In this document: positions 17,916-26,197 of the stretch, one piece after another
How positions within the stretch are numbered: the first letter of the stretch is position 1
Layout: each line of letters opens with the position of its first letter
Assembly: GCF_022558445.1 (NCBI RefSeq)
Contig: NZ_CP054699.1
Location: 824,001-888,000, forward strand
Origin: Candidatus Contubernalis alkalaceticus
Lineage (GTDB): Bacteria; Bacillota; Dethiobacteria; SKNC01
Direction of reading: 5' to 3'
DNA length: 64,000 nucleotides
The notes under the pieces: generated by a model
Told to the model about the DNA's origin: nothing
The model's database searches: none
The model's input: only the letters and a program-made list of their open reading frames with translations
Position numbers and translations under genes: made by a program

Positions 17916-19754
17916 ATGAACATAAAACTAAATGAAAACAGAGTCAAAGTAACAATTGAAGGAATTCGGGAATTGACGGTTTCCACCAGTGAAAACTTGT
18001 ATATGTCCCTGGCTTCTGAGGGAGTTATGCTGGATGCTCCCTGTGCAGGAAATGGAACCTGCGGCCAGTGCAGGGTTAACATACTGGAGGGAGAGGTGGT
18101 TGATCATTCGGGTACCCCGGCCAAACCCAAAGCCGACGGTACTTTTCTGGCATGCCAGGTGTATCCCGCCAGTGATCTGGTTATAGGTAAAATTAAGGGG
18201 ATGGGGATCAGTTCAAAGGGGAAAGTGAGTACAATCAATGTTGCTGAAAATGAACTGAAGCAGATTGTAAAAAAAGTGCCCGTCAGTCCGGTATATCCCA
18301 CTTTGAAAAACAGCTGTTCTCTGCAGGAAATGATAAGCAGGGCTTTATCCGGGGTGGAACCTGTGGAACCTCAGGTTCTCAGGAAACTTGCAGATATGGC
18401 GTCACAAAAAAAGCAGGAGCTTACCCTGGTACTGGTTAATGACGAGATAACCTCCATAGAAGCAGGGGATACCGGCGGCAATTTATATGGAGCTGCCTTT
18501 GATGTTGGGACAACTACCGTAGCCGGCATGCTGGTAAATCTGGCCGAAGGAAAAGTGATAGCGGCTGCCTCCGCTACAAACCCTCAAACGCCCTTCGGAG
18601 CAGATGTAATCTCCCGTATCAGCTTTGCCAGGGACCCGGAGGGTTTAAATACGTTGTCTGCAGTCATCAGGCAGACTTTAAACAATATTATTCTAGAACT
18701 GTGTGAAGCAGTTAATATTACCCCACAGTCAATATACCTGGTGACTGCTGCCGGAAACTCAACCATGGAGCATCTTTTGTTGGGAGTATCCCCTCATTCC
18801 CTGGCTGCCAGCCCCTATGTTACAACATTTCGCCGTCTGCCACCCCTGAAAGGACAGGAATTAGGCCTGGAAATAAATCCTGGCGGCAGGGTTCAGCTGC
18901 TTCCCAATATTGCCAGTTTTGTGGGGGCAGACACCGTAGCAGGCATTGTTGCCGTGGATCAAGATTTATCAAATAGATTAACCCTTCTCATTGATTTAGG
19001 TACCAATGGCGAGATTGCCCTGGGCAATAAAGACAGGCTGTTGGTCAGCTCTACCGCTGCCGGCCCGGCCTTTGAAGGGGCTCAGTTGAGTTATGGAATG
19101 CGGGCGGTGGAAGGTGCTATTGACATGGTAAGAGTAAACAATGGTGAACTTACTTTTGATACCATCAACGGTGGTAAACCAAGAGGCATCTGCGGTTCAG
19201 GAATTGTCATGGCTTTGGCAGAGCTCTATCAGGTGGGATTGATTTCCAGTAGGGGCAGGCTGGTTGACGACCCGGAGTCTGTGAAGTATCCCCACCTTAT
19301 TAAAGAACGCCTTAGGGACATTGACGGTAAAAGAGAGTTTGTCCTTGCCTTTGCGGAAGAAGGGGAAAACGGTGAGGAAATTATAATTTCCCAGAAGGAC
19401 ATAAGGGAAATCCAGCTGGTTAAATCATCAATATATACAGGGGTTCAAATCCTGGCGGAAAACTTTGGCATAGGAGTAGAAGATATTGAACAAATATTAA
19501 TTGCCGGGGCTTTTGGGAATTACATTAATATTGACAGCGCCCTGATTCTGGGGCTTCTGCCTTCAGCAAACAAGAACATGATAAGATCGGTTGGAAATGC
19601 TGCCGGGGAAGGATCCGCCAAAGCCCTCATGTCGGAGTCTCATTTAAATCGCTGTTTCCAGGTATTAGAAAAGGCTGAATTTATTGAGCTGGCCAATGAT
19701 GCCGCGTTCCAGAAAAGATTTATTACCAACCTGTCATTCCCGCCGCTGAAGTAA
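17916..19754 (+). CDS. Reductive activator of corrinoid proteins (RamA/RACo-like, DUF4445)
   Basis: 612 residues. The N-terminal 95 residues are a plant-type [2Fe-2S] ferredoxin domain (CAGNGTCGQCRV with a later Cys in FLACQV). The rest is an ASKHA-type ATP-binding domain: AAFDVGTTTVAGMLV, TAAGNSTMEHLLLG, LLIDLGTNGEIAL, GSGIVMALAELY and IAGAFGNYINIDSALILGLLP. This family uses ATP and low-potential electrons to reduce Co(II) back to Co(I) in methyl-carrying corrinoid proteins. It lacks the C-terminal 2x[4Fe-4S] of archaeal RamA and so fits the bacterial RACo type. Two corrinoid proteins encoded downstream are its probable clients. ATG 17916 follows CAGGAGGGGATGATGTT. Confidence 0.92.
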   Translation: MNIKLNENRVKVTIEGIRELTVSTSENLYMSLASEGVMLDAPCAGNGTCGQCRVNILEGEVVDHSGTPAKPKADGTFLACQVYPASDLVIGKIKGMGISSKGKVSTINVAENELKQIVKKVPVSPVYPTLKNSCSLQEMISRALSGVEPVEPQVLRKLADMASQKKQELTLVLVNDEITSIEAGDTGGNLYGAAFDVGTTTVAGMLVNLAEGKVIAAASATNPQTPFGADVISRISFARDPEGLNTLSAVIRQTLNNIILELCEAVNITPQSIYLVTAAGNSTMEHLLLGVSPHSLAASPYVTTFRRLPPLKGQELGLEINPGGRVQLLPNIASFVGADTVAGIVAVDQDLSNRLTLLIDLGTNGEIALGNKDRLLVSSTAAGPAFEGAQLSYGMRAVEGAIDMVRVNNGELTFDTINGGKPRGICGSGIVMALAELYQVGLISSRGRLVDDPESVKYPHLIKERLRDIDGKREFVLAFAEEGENGEEIIISQKDIREIQLVKSSIYTGVQILAENFGIGVEDIEQILIAGAFGNYINIDSALILGLLPSANKNMIRSVGNAAGEGSAKALMSESHLNRCFQVLEKAEFIELANDAAFQKRFITNLSFPPLK

Positions 19755-19850
19755 TGAGAGTATTGCTATCAGAATAAATTCAACATGACATTATCACAGA
19801 ATAGCTACAGTAACTACAAAATTAGGTAACTAAAAAATAATAAAAAGTGC

Positions 19851-19912
19851 TTGCCTTTTTGAAACGGGCATGGTAAGATGATTATGTAATAACATGTATA
19901 TACATGTTATTA
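19851..19912 (+). promoter_or_regulatory. Promoter and 26-base perfect palindromic operator of the methyltransferase operon
   Basis: TTGCCT (19851-19856), 17 bases, TAAGAT (19874-19879). Eight bases downstream starts a perfect 26-base palindrome (19887-19912) with the centre AACATGTATATACATGTT. It covers the expected transcription start, so a bound protein would block initiation. The GntR-type regulator encoded at 23.7 kb is the obvious candidate. Confidence 0.75.
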
Positions 19913-19944
19913 CCGGAAAACAACAGGAGAGGGGGGAAATTTTT

Positions 19945-20751
19945 GTGATAATTGTAGGCGAGAAAATAAACGGCACCATTCCAGCAGTCAAAAAAGCCAT
20001 AGTTGAAAAAAATCATGAATACATACGGAATCTTGCCGTCGAACAGGACAAGGCCGGCGCTGATTATATTGATGTATGTGCCGGTACCGCTCCCGATGTG
20101 GAGGCAGAAACTTTAAAATGGTTGATAGATATTGTGCAGGAGGTCAGCGATAAACCATTATGTATTGACAGCCCTAACGTGAGAACCATCGAAAAGGTGC
20201 TGGAGTCTGCAGACCGTCCGGGTTTAATCAACTCGGTTTCTCTGGAAGGAGATAAATGCGAAGTGATCTATCCTGTAATGCAGGGTACGGAGTGGGAAGT
20301 AATTGCCCTGACCTGTGACAACAATGGAATACCATCGGATGTGCAGACACGAATAGACCTAACGAAAGCATTGGTTGAAAAGGCACAAAAGTATGAAATT
20401 GCTCCGGAGCGAATTTATATAGACCCATTGGTAATTGCTATATCCACAGACAGCCACTCGGTATTAAAATTTGTAGAAACCACAAAAAAAGTAAAAGAAC
20501 TCTATCCAGGTATAAAAGTTATCTCCGGCCTCAGCAACATATCCTTCGGTATGCCTCTTCGAAAAATAATTAACAAAACATTTTTAACTATGGCAACCTT
20601 TGCCGGCATGGATTCAGCCATCCTGGACCCCTGTGACAGGGACATGCTGGCGGTAATTTTTGCCAACAATGCTCTGTTAGGGAAAGACCCTTACTGCAGA
20701 GCATTTGCCAATGCTTATCGGAAAAATTTAATCGGTTCAAGGAAAGGTTAA
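19945..20751 (+). CDS. Pterin-dependent methyltransferase (MeTr/AcsE/MtvA-like)
   Basis: 268 residues from GTG 19945, which follows GGAGAGGGGGGAA. An ATG at 19894 lies inside the operator palindrome and is rejected. The sequence follows the DHPS-like TIM barrel of methyltetrahydrofolate:corrinoid methyltransferases: IIVGEKINGTIPAVKKAI, GADYIDVCAGTA, PLCIDSPN, GLINSVSLEG, DPLVIAISTD, GLSNISFGMPLR. The role is to move the methyl group from the corrinoid protein to tetrahydrofolate. The next two genes provide the corrinoid carrier and the substrate methyltransferase, the order of MtvA/C/B-type O-demethylases. Confidence 0.9.
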   Translation: MIIVGEKINGTIPAVKKAIVEKNHEYIRNLAVEQDKAGADYIDVCAGTAPDVEAETLKWLIDIVQEVSDKPLCIDSPNVRTIEKVLESADRPGLINSVSLEGDKCEVIYPVMQGTEWEVIALTCDNNGIPSDVQTRIDLTKALVEKAQKYEIAPERIYIDPLVIAISTDSHSVLKFVETTKKVKELYPGIKVISGLSNISFGMPLRKIINKTFLTMATFAGMDSAILDPCDRDMLAVIFANNALLGKDPYCRAFANAYRKNLIGSRKG

Positions 20752-20796
20752 TAAAAAGGTTTTTGCTTTACAAAATAAATGCAAGGGGGAAGAAGT

Positions 20797-21435
20797 ATGG
20801 CAGACTTACAAGCGATTAAAAAGGCTGTAGGAGAGTTGGACGAAGAAACAGTACTCAGTTTGCTGGATAACTTTGTGGCGTCAAACCCCACAGAGGAAGA
20901 GACGCAGCAGGTAGTTACAGCCTGTCAGCAGGGAATGGCTGAGGTAGGGGAATTGTTTGAAAAAGAGGAATACTTCGTAGGAGACCTGATCTTTGCCGGG
21001 GATCTCCTTACATCGGCCATTGAAAAACTGAAACCCGCCCTGGGAAGTGGAGCCTCTGCAAAAATCGGCACCATGGTATTGGGCACTGTAGAGGGTGATT
21101 TGCACGACATTGGGAAAAATATTTTTAAAAGCATGGCCGACGCTGCAGGATTTGAGATTTATGACCTGGGAATTGATGTTTCACCGGAGGTTTTCATTGA
21201 TAAAATAAAAGAAGTAAAACCTCAAATAGTGGGAATGAGCGGGGTATTAACCCTGGCCATTGATTCGATGAAAAAAACGGTGGATGCTTTTAAAGAAGCC
21301 GGCATTAGAGACGATATTAAGATTATTATAGGCGGAAACCCTGTAACAGAAGAAGTGTGCAGGATGGTTGGAGCCGATGCATTTACCATCAATGCTGCTG
21401 AAGGGGTTAAAATAAGCCAGGGGTGGGTGAGTTAG
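20797..21435 (+). CDS. Methyl-carrying corrinoid protein (MtvC/MtaC-like)
   Basis: 212 residues from ATG 20797, preceded by AAGGGGGAAG. Residues 1-85 are the helical cap domain. The cobalamin-binding Rossmann domain has the signature GDLHDIGKN, in which His is the lower axial cobalt ligand, followed by MSGVLT and IIGGNPV. It accepts a methyl group on Co(I) from the UroD-fold partner and passes it to the pterin methyltransferase. Its stop is directly adjacent to the next start. Re-reduction of inactive Co(II) would need the RamA-like protein upstream. Confidence 0.92.
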   Translation: MADLQAIKKAVGELDEETVLSLLDNFVASNPTEEETQQVVTACQQGMAEVGELFEKEEYFVGDLIFAGDLLTSAIEKLKPALGSGASAKIGTMVLGTVEGDLHDIGKNIFKSMADAAGFEIYDLGIDVSPEVFIDKIKEVKPQIVGMSGVLTLAIDSMKKTVDAFKEAGIRDDIKIIIGGNPVTEEVCRMVGADAFTINAAEGVKISQGWVS

Positions 21436-22593
21436 ATGACTGACAAAGAAAAGCTGTTTCAGGAGAGAGTAAACAGATTCATGACAACCGCTGACCTTCA
21501 GGAACCAGACCGGGTCCCGGTGTTATCCTTAGTTGACACATATGCCATAGCTTACGCTAATTCAACCGTAGAAGAATGTTTGGAAAATCCCGAAAAAGAG
21601 CGTGAGATATACGGAAAAATTTATAAGGACATTTATTTTGATGGAGCCATGGAATTTGGATTTTCTCGTGCCATGAAAGTTTATGATGCCCTGGGAAGCA
21701 GTGCCTATTTTATCTCGGAAGATGGAGTTACTCTTCAACACCGGGAAAACTGTCCCATGCTCCCCGAAGATTACGATGAGTTCATTGCTGACTACAAAAA
21801 ATTTACTGACAATGTATTTTTCAAGAGGAAGTATCCCAACTTAAACAAACCCTACCCGGAAAATAAAGAAGCATTAAAAAAAGCAGCTTATGAAGCAGCA
21901 CATCTTGGCAAAAAAATATCTGATAATGTTAAATACTTACAAGATATGGGCATTCCTCTAATAGCGGGAAAACTGTCATTAGCCCCATTAGATATAATTT
22001 TCGACTTTTACAGAGGTTTTGTCGGAACAACACTGGATATCAGAAGAGTGCCTGAGAAAATTAAAGAGGCCGCGGAAATATTGGTTGACTACTCTATCGG
22101 GCTTGCTACAGGTGGAGCAGATAAAATGGATCCGTTCCCCTGGGTAATGACACCGCTGCATATTCCAACATATTTGGGGCCTGAAAAATTCGGTAAATTC
22201 TACTGGCCCTCCTATAAAAAGTTCCTTTTGGCCGTTCATGAGCGAGGGGGTAAGGTCTTTGCTGCCCTGGAAGGGCTGTGGGATAACTATTATGAATATT
22301 TACAAGAACTGCCAAAAGGCCTCATGATTGCGACATTAGAAAGAGATGATATTTTCAAAGCCAAAAAAGCAATTGGAAATACTATTACCCTATCAGGTGG
22401 TATGCCCCTTGATAAACTAAAACTGGGAACGAAGCAGGAGTGCATAGACTACGCTAAAAAACTAGTAGATCAGTGTGCTCCCGGCGGCGGTTACATTTTT
22501 ACCACGAATCTAGTTTTGCTCTCCAGTGGGGATGCTAATCCGGAGAATTTAAAAGCGGTTAATGAGTTTGTTCATGAATATGGAAAATATTAA
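21436..22593 (+). CDS. UroD-fold corrinoid methyltransferase (substrate-specific component)
   Basis: 385 residues of the uroporphyrinogen-decarboxylase-like (COG0407) class that supplies the first methyltransferase in methanol, methylamine and O-demethylation systems. Visible marks: DRVPVLSLVDTYAIAYA at the start, MGIPLIAGKLSLAPLDIIFD, TLSGGMPLDKLKLGT and CAPGGGYIFTTNLVLLSSGDANPENLKAV at the end. Position in an MtvA/C/B-like operon favours a methylated aromatic or similar O-methyl donor. I do not find the His-x-Cys zinc motif of MtaA-type members; the region reads VFAALEGLWDN. The substrate is not predictable from this. Confidence 0.85.
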   Translation: MTDKEKLFQERVNRFMTTADLQEPDRVPVLSLVDTYAIAYANSTVEECLENPEKEREIYGKIYKDIYFDGAMEFGFSRAMKVYDALGSSAYFISEDGVTLQHRENCPMLPEDYDEFIADYKKFTDNVFFKRKYPNLNKPYPENKEALKKAAYEAAHLGKKISDNVKYLQDMGIPLIAGKLSLAPLDIIFDFYRGFVGTTLDIRRVPEKIKEAAEILVDYSIGLATGGADKMDPFPWVMTPLHIPTYLGPEKFGKFYWPSYKKFLLAVHERGGKVFAALEGLWDNYYEYLQELPKGLMIATLERDDIFKAKKAIGNTITLSGGMPLDKLKLGTKQECIDYAKKLVDQCAPGGGYIFTTNLVLLSSGDANPENLKAVNEFVHEYGKY

Positions 22594-22611
22594 TTAAGGG
22601 GGTTTAGTATT

Positions 22612-22737
22612 ATGTCAAAGGAGCTGACCATTGAGGAATTGTTTGCGGAGATAAAAGAGGAATTGGAATTCTTACCCGATGATGATACTGCCAGAGAAGG
22701 TTTTTTGCATATGTTAAGATTGCTCATGTTAATGTAA
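22612..22737 (+). CDS. 41-residue acidic protein closing the methyltransferase operon
   Basis: ATG 22612 follows AAGGGGGTTT 18 bases after the previous stop. It encodes MSKELTIEELFAEIKEELEF, then PDDDTAREGFLHMLRLLMLM, and ends 52 bases before the operon terminator. It is predicted to be two helices, the second amphipathic. I know no family. Position and ribosome binding site support a real gene. Confidence 0.6.
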   Translation: MSKELTIEELFAEIKEELEFLPDDDTAREGFLHMLRLLMLM

Positions 22738-22789
22738 ATCAGCAAAAAGTTAACGAAAGGTTCTCCCATCATATACAGAAATGAATTAT

Positions 22790-22832
22790 CCTCACTGCCC
22801 GGGTACTCTGACATTCGGGCAGTGAGGTTTTT
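22790..22832 (+). terminator. Operon terminator
   Basis: CCTCACTGCCCG (22790-22801) pairs perfectly with CGGGCAGTGAGG (22816-22827), followed by five T residues. It closes the three-component methyltransferase operon. Confidence 0.92.
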
Positions 22833-22851
22833 AAAGGAAGTCACATTGCCT

Positions 22852-22911
22852 TTGACAAAAAACAATTCTTAAACTATTATATTATCTAGACTTGTATACT
22901 TATGTATATAA
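22852..22911 (+). promoter_or_regulatory. Promoter and operator of the second corrinoid protein/gntR operon
   Basis: TTGACA (22852-22857), 17 bases, TATTAT (22875-22880) is a strong sigma-A promoter. TTGTATACTTATGTATATAA (22892-22911) lies just downstream and is a variant of the GTATATAC operator with two half-sites. The regulator gene in this operon would thus repress itself. Confidence 0.75.
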
Positions 22912-23031
22912 TAGTAGATTTATTTAAATAGAGTTCAGCTGTAGATTGGTTTTGGACAGGGGTTATTGTCCTGCTTATCTAAGTGAATAATGATCTTGAG
23001 TTAAAAACATTTGTTGAGCAAGGAGGATGAA

Positions 23032-23703
23032 ATGGAAACCCTGGAAAGTTTAAGGAGCTTAATTATAGATGCGGTGGAAAAACTTGACGAGGAAAAGGTT
23101 CTGGAATTTTCAGAACAGGCACTTCGTTATGGCATGGAGCCGTTTACCCTGCTGGAAACAATCAACGAAGGGATGCAGAGAGTTGGAGAACTGTATGAGA
23201 ATAAAACGTATTTTATTGCTGATTTAATTATGGCGGGTATTATATTTAAAGAGGTACTGAAAATAGATCAGATGCTGAAAAGCTTTCAGAGTGACAGCAG
23301 TAAAAAGATCGGGAAAATAGTTCTGGGCACAGTCAAAGGCGATGTGCATGATATCGGCAAAGATATCTTTCGCGGCATGGTAGAAACCAAGTCTTTTGAA
23401 GTGATTGATTTAGGAGTAGATGTACCGGGTGAGTTATTTTTAGAAAAAGTTAAAGAATATAAGCCGGAGATCCTGGGGCTAAGCGGGGTCTTAACGTATA
23501 CCACTGATGCCATGAGGGAAGTGGTTGAAAAAATGAAGGAGGCCGGCTTACGGGATCAGCTGAAGATAATTATTGGCGGTAGTTTTCTTACCGAAGATAC
23601 CTGTCTATATACCGGGGCTGACGGATTTGCCAGGGATGCCTTGAATGGGGTTAAGATTTGTTCCAGCTGGATTGGAGAGGGGAAAGGGAAGGAAAGTAAA
23701 TGA
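23032..23703 (+). CDS. Second corrinoid (B12-binding) protein
   Basis: 223 residues from ATG 23032, which follows CAAGGAGGATGAA. Same two-domain build as the protein at 20.8 kb: helical cap, then GDVHDIGKD with the cobalt-ligating His, LSGVLT and IIGGSFL. It is a paralogue rather than a recent copy. No methyltransferase lies in its operon; it overlaps a gntR regulator gene by 4 bases. Either it serves methyltransferases encoded elsewhere, or it feeds a methylation or corrinoid signal to the regulator. The second option is inference only. Confidence 0.88.
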   Translation: METLESLRSLIIDAVEKLDEEKVLEFSEQALRYGMEPFTLLETINEGMQRVGELYENKTYFIADLIMAGIIFKEVLKIDQMLKSFQSDSSKKIGKIVLGTVKGDVHDIGKDIFRGMVETKSFEVIDLGVDVPGELFLEKVKEYKPEILGLSGVLTYTTDAMREVVEKMKEAGLRDQLKIIIGGSFLTEDTCLYTGADGFARDALNGVKICSSWIGEGKGKESK

Positions 23704-24401
23704 GAAAAACACCTGTTTATGTGCAAATTGCAGAAAAAATTAAAAATAAAATAAATACAGGGCAGTTAGAAACCGGGGATGCCATCGACTCAGAAAATGA
23801 AATTTGCCGGGAGTTTAATGTCAGCCGGATGACCGTAAGAAAAAGCCTGGCAATTCTTATTAATGAGGGTTATATTTATTCAATACCAGGAAAAGGAAAC
23901 TATGTGAAGAAACCTGAGTTTTCTAAGTATGTTGTTCAATATGATGAGATGAAGAACAGCATAAACAGTGTGGACCGTACCAAATTATTAGAAGTAAATA
24001 TAGTAAAACCCGATGATAAGCTGGCAGATAAGCTTCGGATATCAAAAAATAAAAATGTTATTATGATACGAAGAATTTTTTATACCGAGGGGGAGCCTGT
24101 AGCATACGATATAAAATTCCTGGTTTACTACCGCGGTATGCCTATTGTGGAAAAGGAGATTCAGTATGCAACTTTCCCGGAGATGGTTTCAAAGAAAACA
24201 CCATTATTTTCAATGAAAAAAGAGATATTAATTTCTGTTGAAGCTGCCGATGAAGAAAAAAAACGTTATTTAAATATATATAATGATGTCCCTTTGCTGG
24301 TGGTTGAGCAGAAGTTTACCGATCAAGAAAATAAGCCTCTGGGGGTTGGTATTACATATTTCAGGGGCGACTATATTAAGCTTTGGGGAGAAAGCCTGTA
24401 A
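23700..24401 (+). CDS. GntR-family regulator with UTRA effector domain
   Basis: 233 residues. The N-terminal 70 residues are a GntR winged helix (YVQIAEKIKNKINTGQLETG, FNVSRMTVRKSLAIL, GKGNYV). The remainder is a UTRA ligand domain (ADKLRISKNKNVIMIRRIFY, then EPVAYDIKFL, PLLVVEQKFTD, GVGITYFRGDY). The ATGA overlap with the corrinoid gene gives equimolar coupling. GntR/HutC members bind short palindromes such as GTnTAnAC, in line with the GTATATAC cores at four promoters here. The ligand may be the methyl donor or its product. Confidence 0.9.
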   Translation: MRKTPVYVQIAEKIKNKINTGQLETGDAIDSENEICREFNVSRMTVRKSLAILINEGYIYSIPGKGNYVKKPEFSKYVVQYDEMKNSINSVDRTKLLEVNIVKPDDKLADKLRISKNKNVIMIRRIFYTEGEPVAYDIKFLVYYRGMPIVEKEIQYATFPEMVSKKTPLFSMKKEILISVEAADEEKKRYLNIYNDVPLLVVEQKFTDQENKPLGVGITYFRGDYIKLWGESL

Positions 24402-24548
24402 TATTCCTGATATTCTAAATTGGATATTAATAAGGAAGGTGTAACAGGGGAAGTCTTGATAGCTCACTGTTTTTTTGTTGGTGAACAGCTTAAGATATTT
24501 GTTCTGCGGGGGCTAGTTACTAAATTTATATATTTATATTTTCCGGTG

Positions 24549-24596
24549 TTGACAAAGAGAATGGAACCATAATATAATTTGTATATACATGTATAT
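24549..24596 (+). promoter_or_regulatory. Promoter and operator before the PadR-type gene
   Basis: TTGACA (24549-24554), 18 bases, TATAAT (24573-24578), followed at once by TTGTATATACATGTATAT (24579-24596). This contains both the 10-base core and the overlapping palindrome ATATACATGTATAT. Fourth copy of the shared operator. Confidence 0.7.
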
Positions 24597-24704
24597 TATA
24601 AGGCGTAGTAGAAATAGCGGTAACAGGAAAATAATAAAGCCGTAGGCTGTATTATAGATAACGGTATTAGAAAATTTCAAGCTTCTAGTTCAAGGCACGA
24701 ATAA

Positions 24705-24743
24705 CTGATAATAATGATTGCCTGAAAGAGAGAATATTATCAG
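24705..24743 (+). repeat. Inverted repeat in the 5' leader of the PadR-type gene
   Basis: CTGATAATA (24705-24713) and TATTATCAG (24735-24743) could form a 9-base stem in the 190-base leader, 45 bases before the start codon. It could be a PadR autorepression site or an RNA hairpin. Confidence 0.4.
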
Positions 24744-24788
24744 TGTAATTTTATAACGGCAGCTGTTATTGAGAGGGAGATAGAAAGG

Positions 24789-25178
24789 ATGACAGGAATG
24801 AATAACTATCTAGACAAGAATTACTGGAGTGGACTATTAAAAATGGGCTTATCTCGTTTTTTTATACTGAGTATATTAAAGAGCAGCCCTATGCACTGTT
24901 ACGCAATTGCTAAACGGATTAATATGATGACCAGTGGACGCTGCTCCCCCAGTGAAGGTGCTTTATATCCTGTACTGAATGAATTTTTAAAGGGTGGCTA
25001 CGTGAATTGTACTATAAAAAAAGTATCGGGAAGAAAGAGGAAAATATATGCTTTGACTATGAAGGGAATGGAAGCTTATAAAACAGCAAGAGAATCATGG
25101 CAGGAAATGAACCGGGTGTTATTCAAACCCACTGATAGCTATTATTTGTTTGAAGAACGAGCCGGTGAAAATATCTAA
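24789..25178 (+). CDS. PadR-family transcriptional regulator
   Basis: 129 residues. LSRFFILSILKSSPMHCYAI, SPSEGALYPVLNEFLKGGYV and RKRKIYALTMKGMEAYKTAR are the winged-helix core of PadR proteins. The short C-terminal helix serves dimerisation. PadR members answer to phenolic acids or antimicrobial compounds in known cases. Together with a putative O-demethylase operon a phenolic ligand is plausible but unproven. Its promoter carries the cluster-wide operator, so it may be under the GntR regulator. Confidence 0.82.
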   Translation: MTGMNNYLDKNYWSGLLKMGLSRFFILSILKSSPMHCYAIAKRINMMTSGRCSPSEGALYPVLNEFLKGGYVNCTIKKVSGRKRKIYALTMKGMEAYKTARESWQEMNRVLFKPTDSYYLFEERAGENI

Positions 25179-25299
25179 TCTTAAGAAAGTTCTATGCTTG
25201 AGCCTTTGGTTATTTTGAGGTAATTATCTTATAATAATTTACACTTTAAAATTGTATGAATCACTGCAATTAATTATTTAAAAAATGGGGCTGATACGT

Positions 25300-25995
25300 A
25301 TGAACAATATTATTATTGCCTGCAGAGTGCTCCAGGATGAACTGGATATGGTTATAAAACTAACCAAAAAAAATTACCCCATAAACTGGGTGGATTCAGA
25401 TTACCATATGGATCCCGATAAACTAAGGGGCAAGCTGCAAAGTGAAATAGACCAGCTAAAAGATGTTGATAATGTACTTTTTGCCTTCGGGTGCTGTGGT
25501 AATGGCCTGGTTGGGTTAAAAGCTTCTACAGCTAACCTTATTATTCCAAAGACGGATGACTGTATATCTATGTTGATGAGTCTTCCAACTGAAAACTTTA
25601 CACGAAAAACAAATACTTATTTTCTCACGAAAGGCTGGATGGAAAGTAAAAAAAGCATACTGAATGAATACAGCCATGTTTTAAAAAAGTTCGGGCCCAA
25701 AAAGGCAAAAAGAGTGTTTGACCTGATGCTTAAGCACTATGATTATCTGATGTTAATTGATACCGGAGCTTATAAAGTTGAAGACGCTTTGCCCGGTGCT
25801 GAAGAGTTTGCTCAAAAAACCAACTTGCAGCTGGTCTTAGAAAAGGGAGATATTTGGTTTTTAAAAAAGCTCCTGACAGGTCCATACGATGAACACTTTT
25901 GCATCATATCCAAAGGGGAATCGGTGAGTATACATCACTTTACTGCAGGGGCACACTATCGGCGGGATAACGTAGTAGCCGACTTTGAAGGATGA
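25300..25995 (+). CDS. DUF1638-family protein
   Basis: 231 residues from ATG 25300, which has GGGG 9 bases upstream; an ATG at 25285 has no binding site. IIIACRVLQDELDMVI, FAFGCCGNGLVGL, LIIPKTDDCISMLMS and NTYFLTKGWME mark DUF1638. Genes of this family often sit beside corrinoid methyltransferases and RamA-type activators. The CC pair and PKTDDC could bind a metal or corrinoid. Reaction unknown; context ties it to one-carbon metabolism. Confidence 0.8.
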   Translation: MNNIIIACRVLQDELDMVIKLTKKNYPINWVDSDYHMDPDKLRGKLQSEIDQLKDVDNVLFAFGCCGNGLVGLKASTANLIIPKTDDCISMLMSLPTENFTRKTNTYFLTKGWMESKKSILNEYSHVLKKFGPKKAKRVFDLMLKHYDYLMLIDTGAYKVEDALPGAEEFAQKTNLQLVLEKGDIWFLKKLLTGPYDEHFCIISKGESVSIHHFTAGAHYRRDNVVADFEG

Positions 25996-26197
25996 TTCAG
26001 GTTGAATATCGTAACATCTTTACCGTTTCTACATATAATAGAGTGAAACTTCTATCAGTGGGGTTTCTTCATCTCCTTTTGATAGTTAGTGGAACAAACC
26101 TAGTGACTGTACAGTTATTATCAGCACTTATCTAAGTTGGGGGTAAAACTGTTAGTCATCGGATAAAGTAGATTAATTTAGACAAGGAGGAAAAACT

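Noticed and set aside
19894-19944. Upstream ATG start of the pterin methyltransferase gene
   Set aside because: It lies inside the 26-base operator palindrome and lacks a ribosome binding site; GTG 19945 has GGAGAGGGGGG and matches the family start.
26026-26100. Hairpin-like GAAACTTC..GGGGTTTC sequence as a mobile-element end
   Set aside because: The stem is short and imperfect and no partner end or target duplication is visible.
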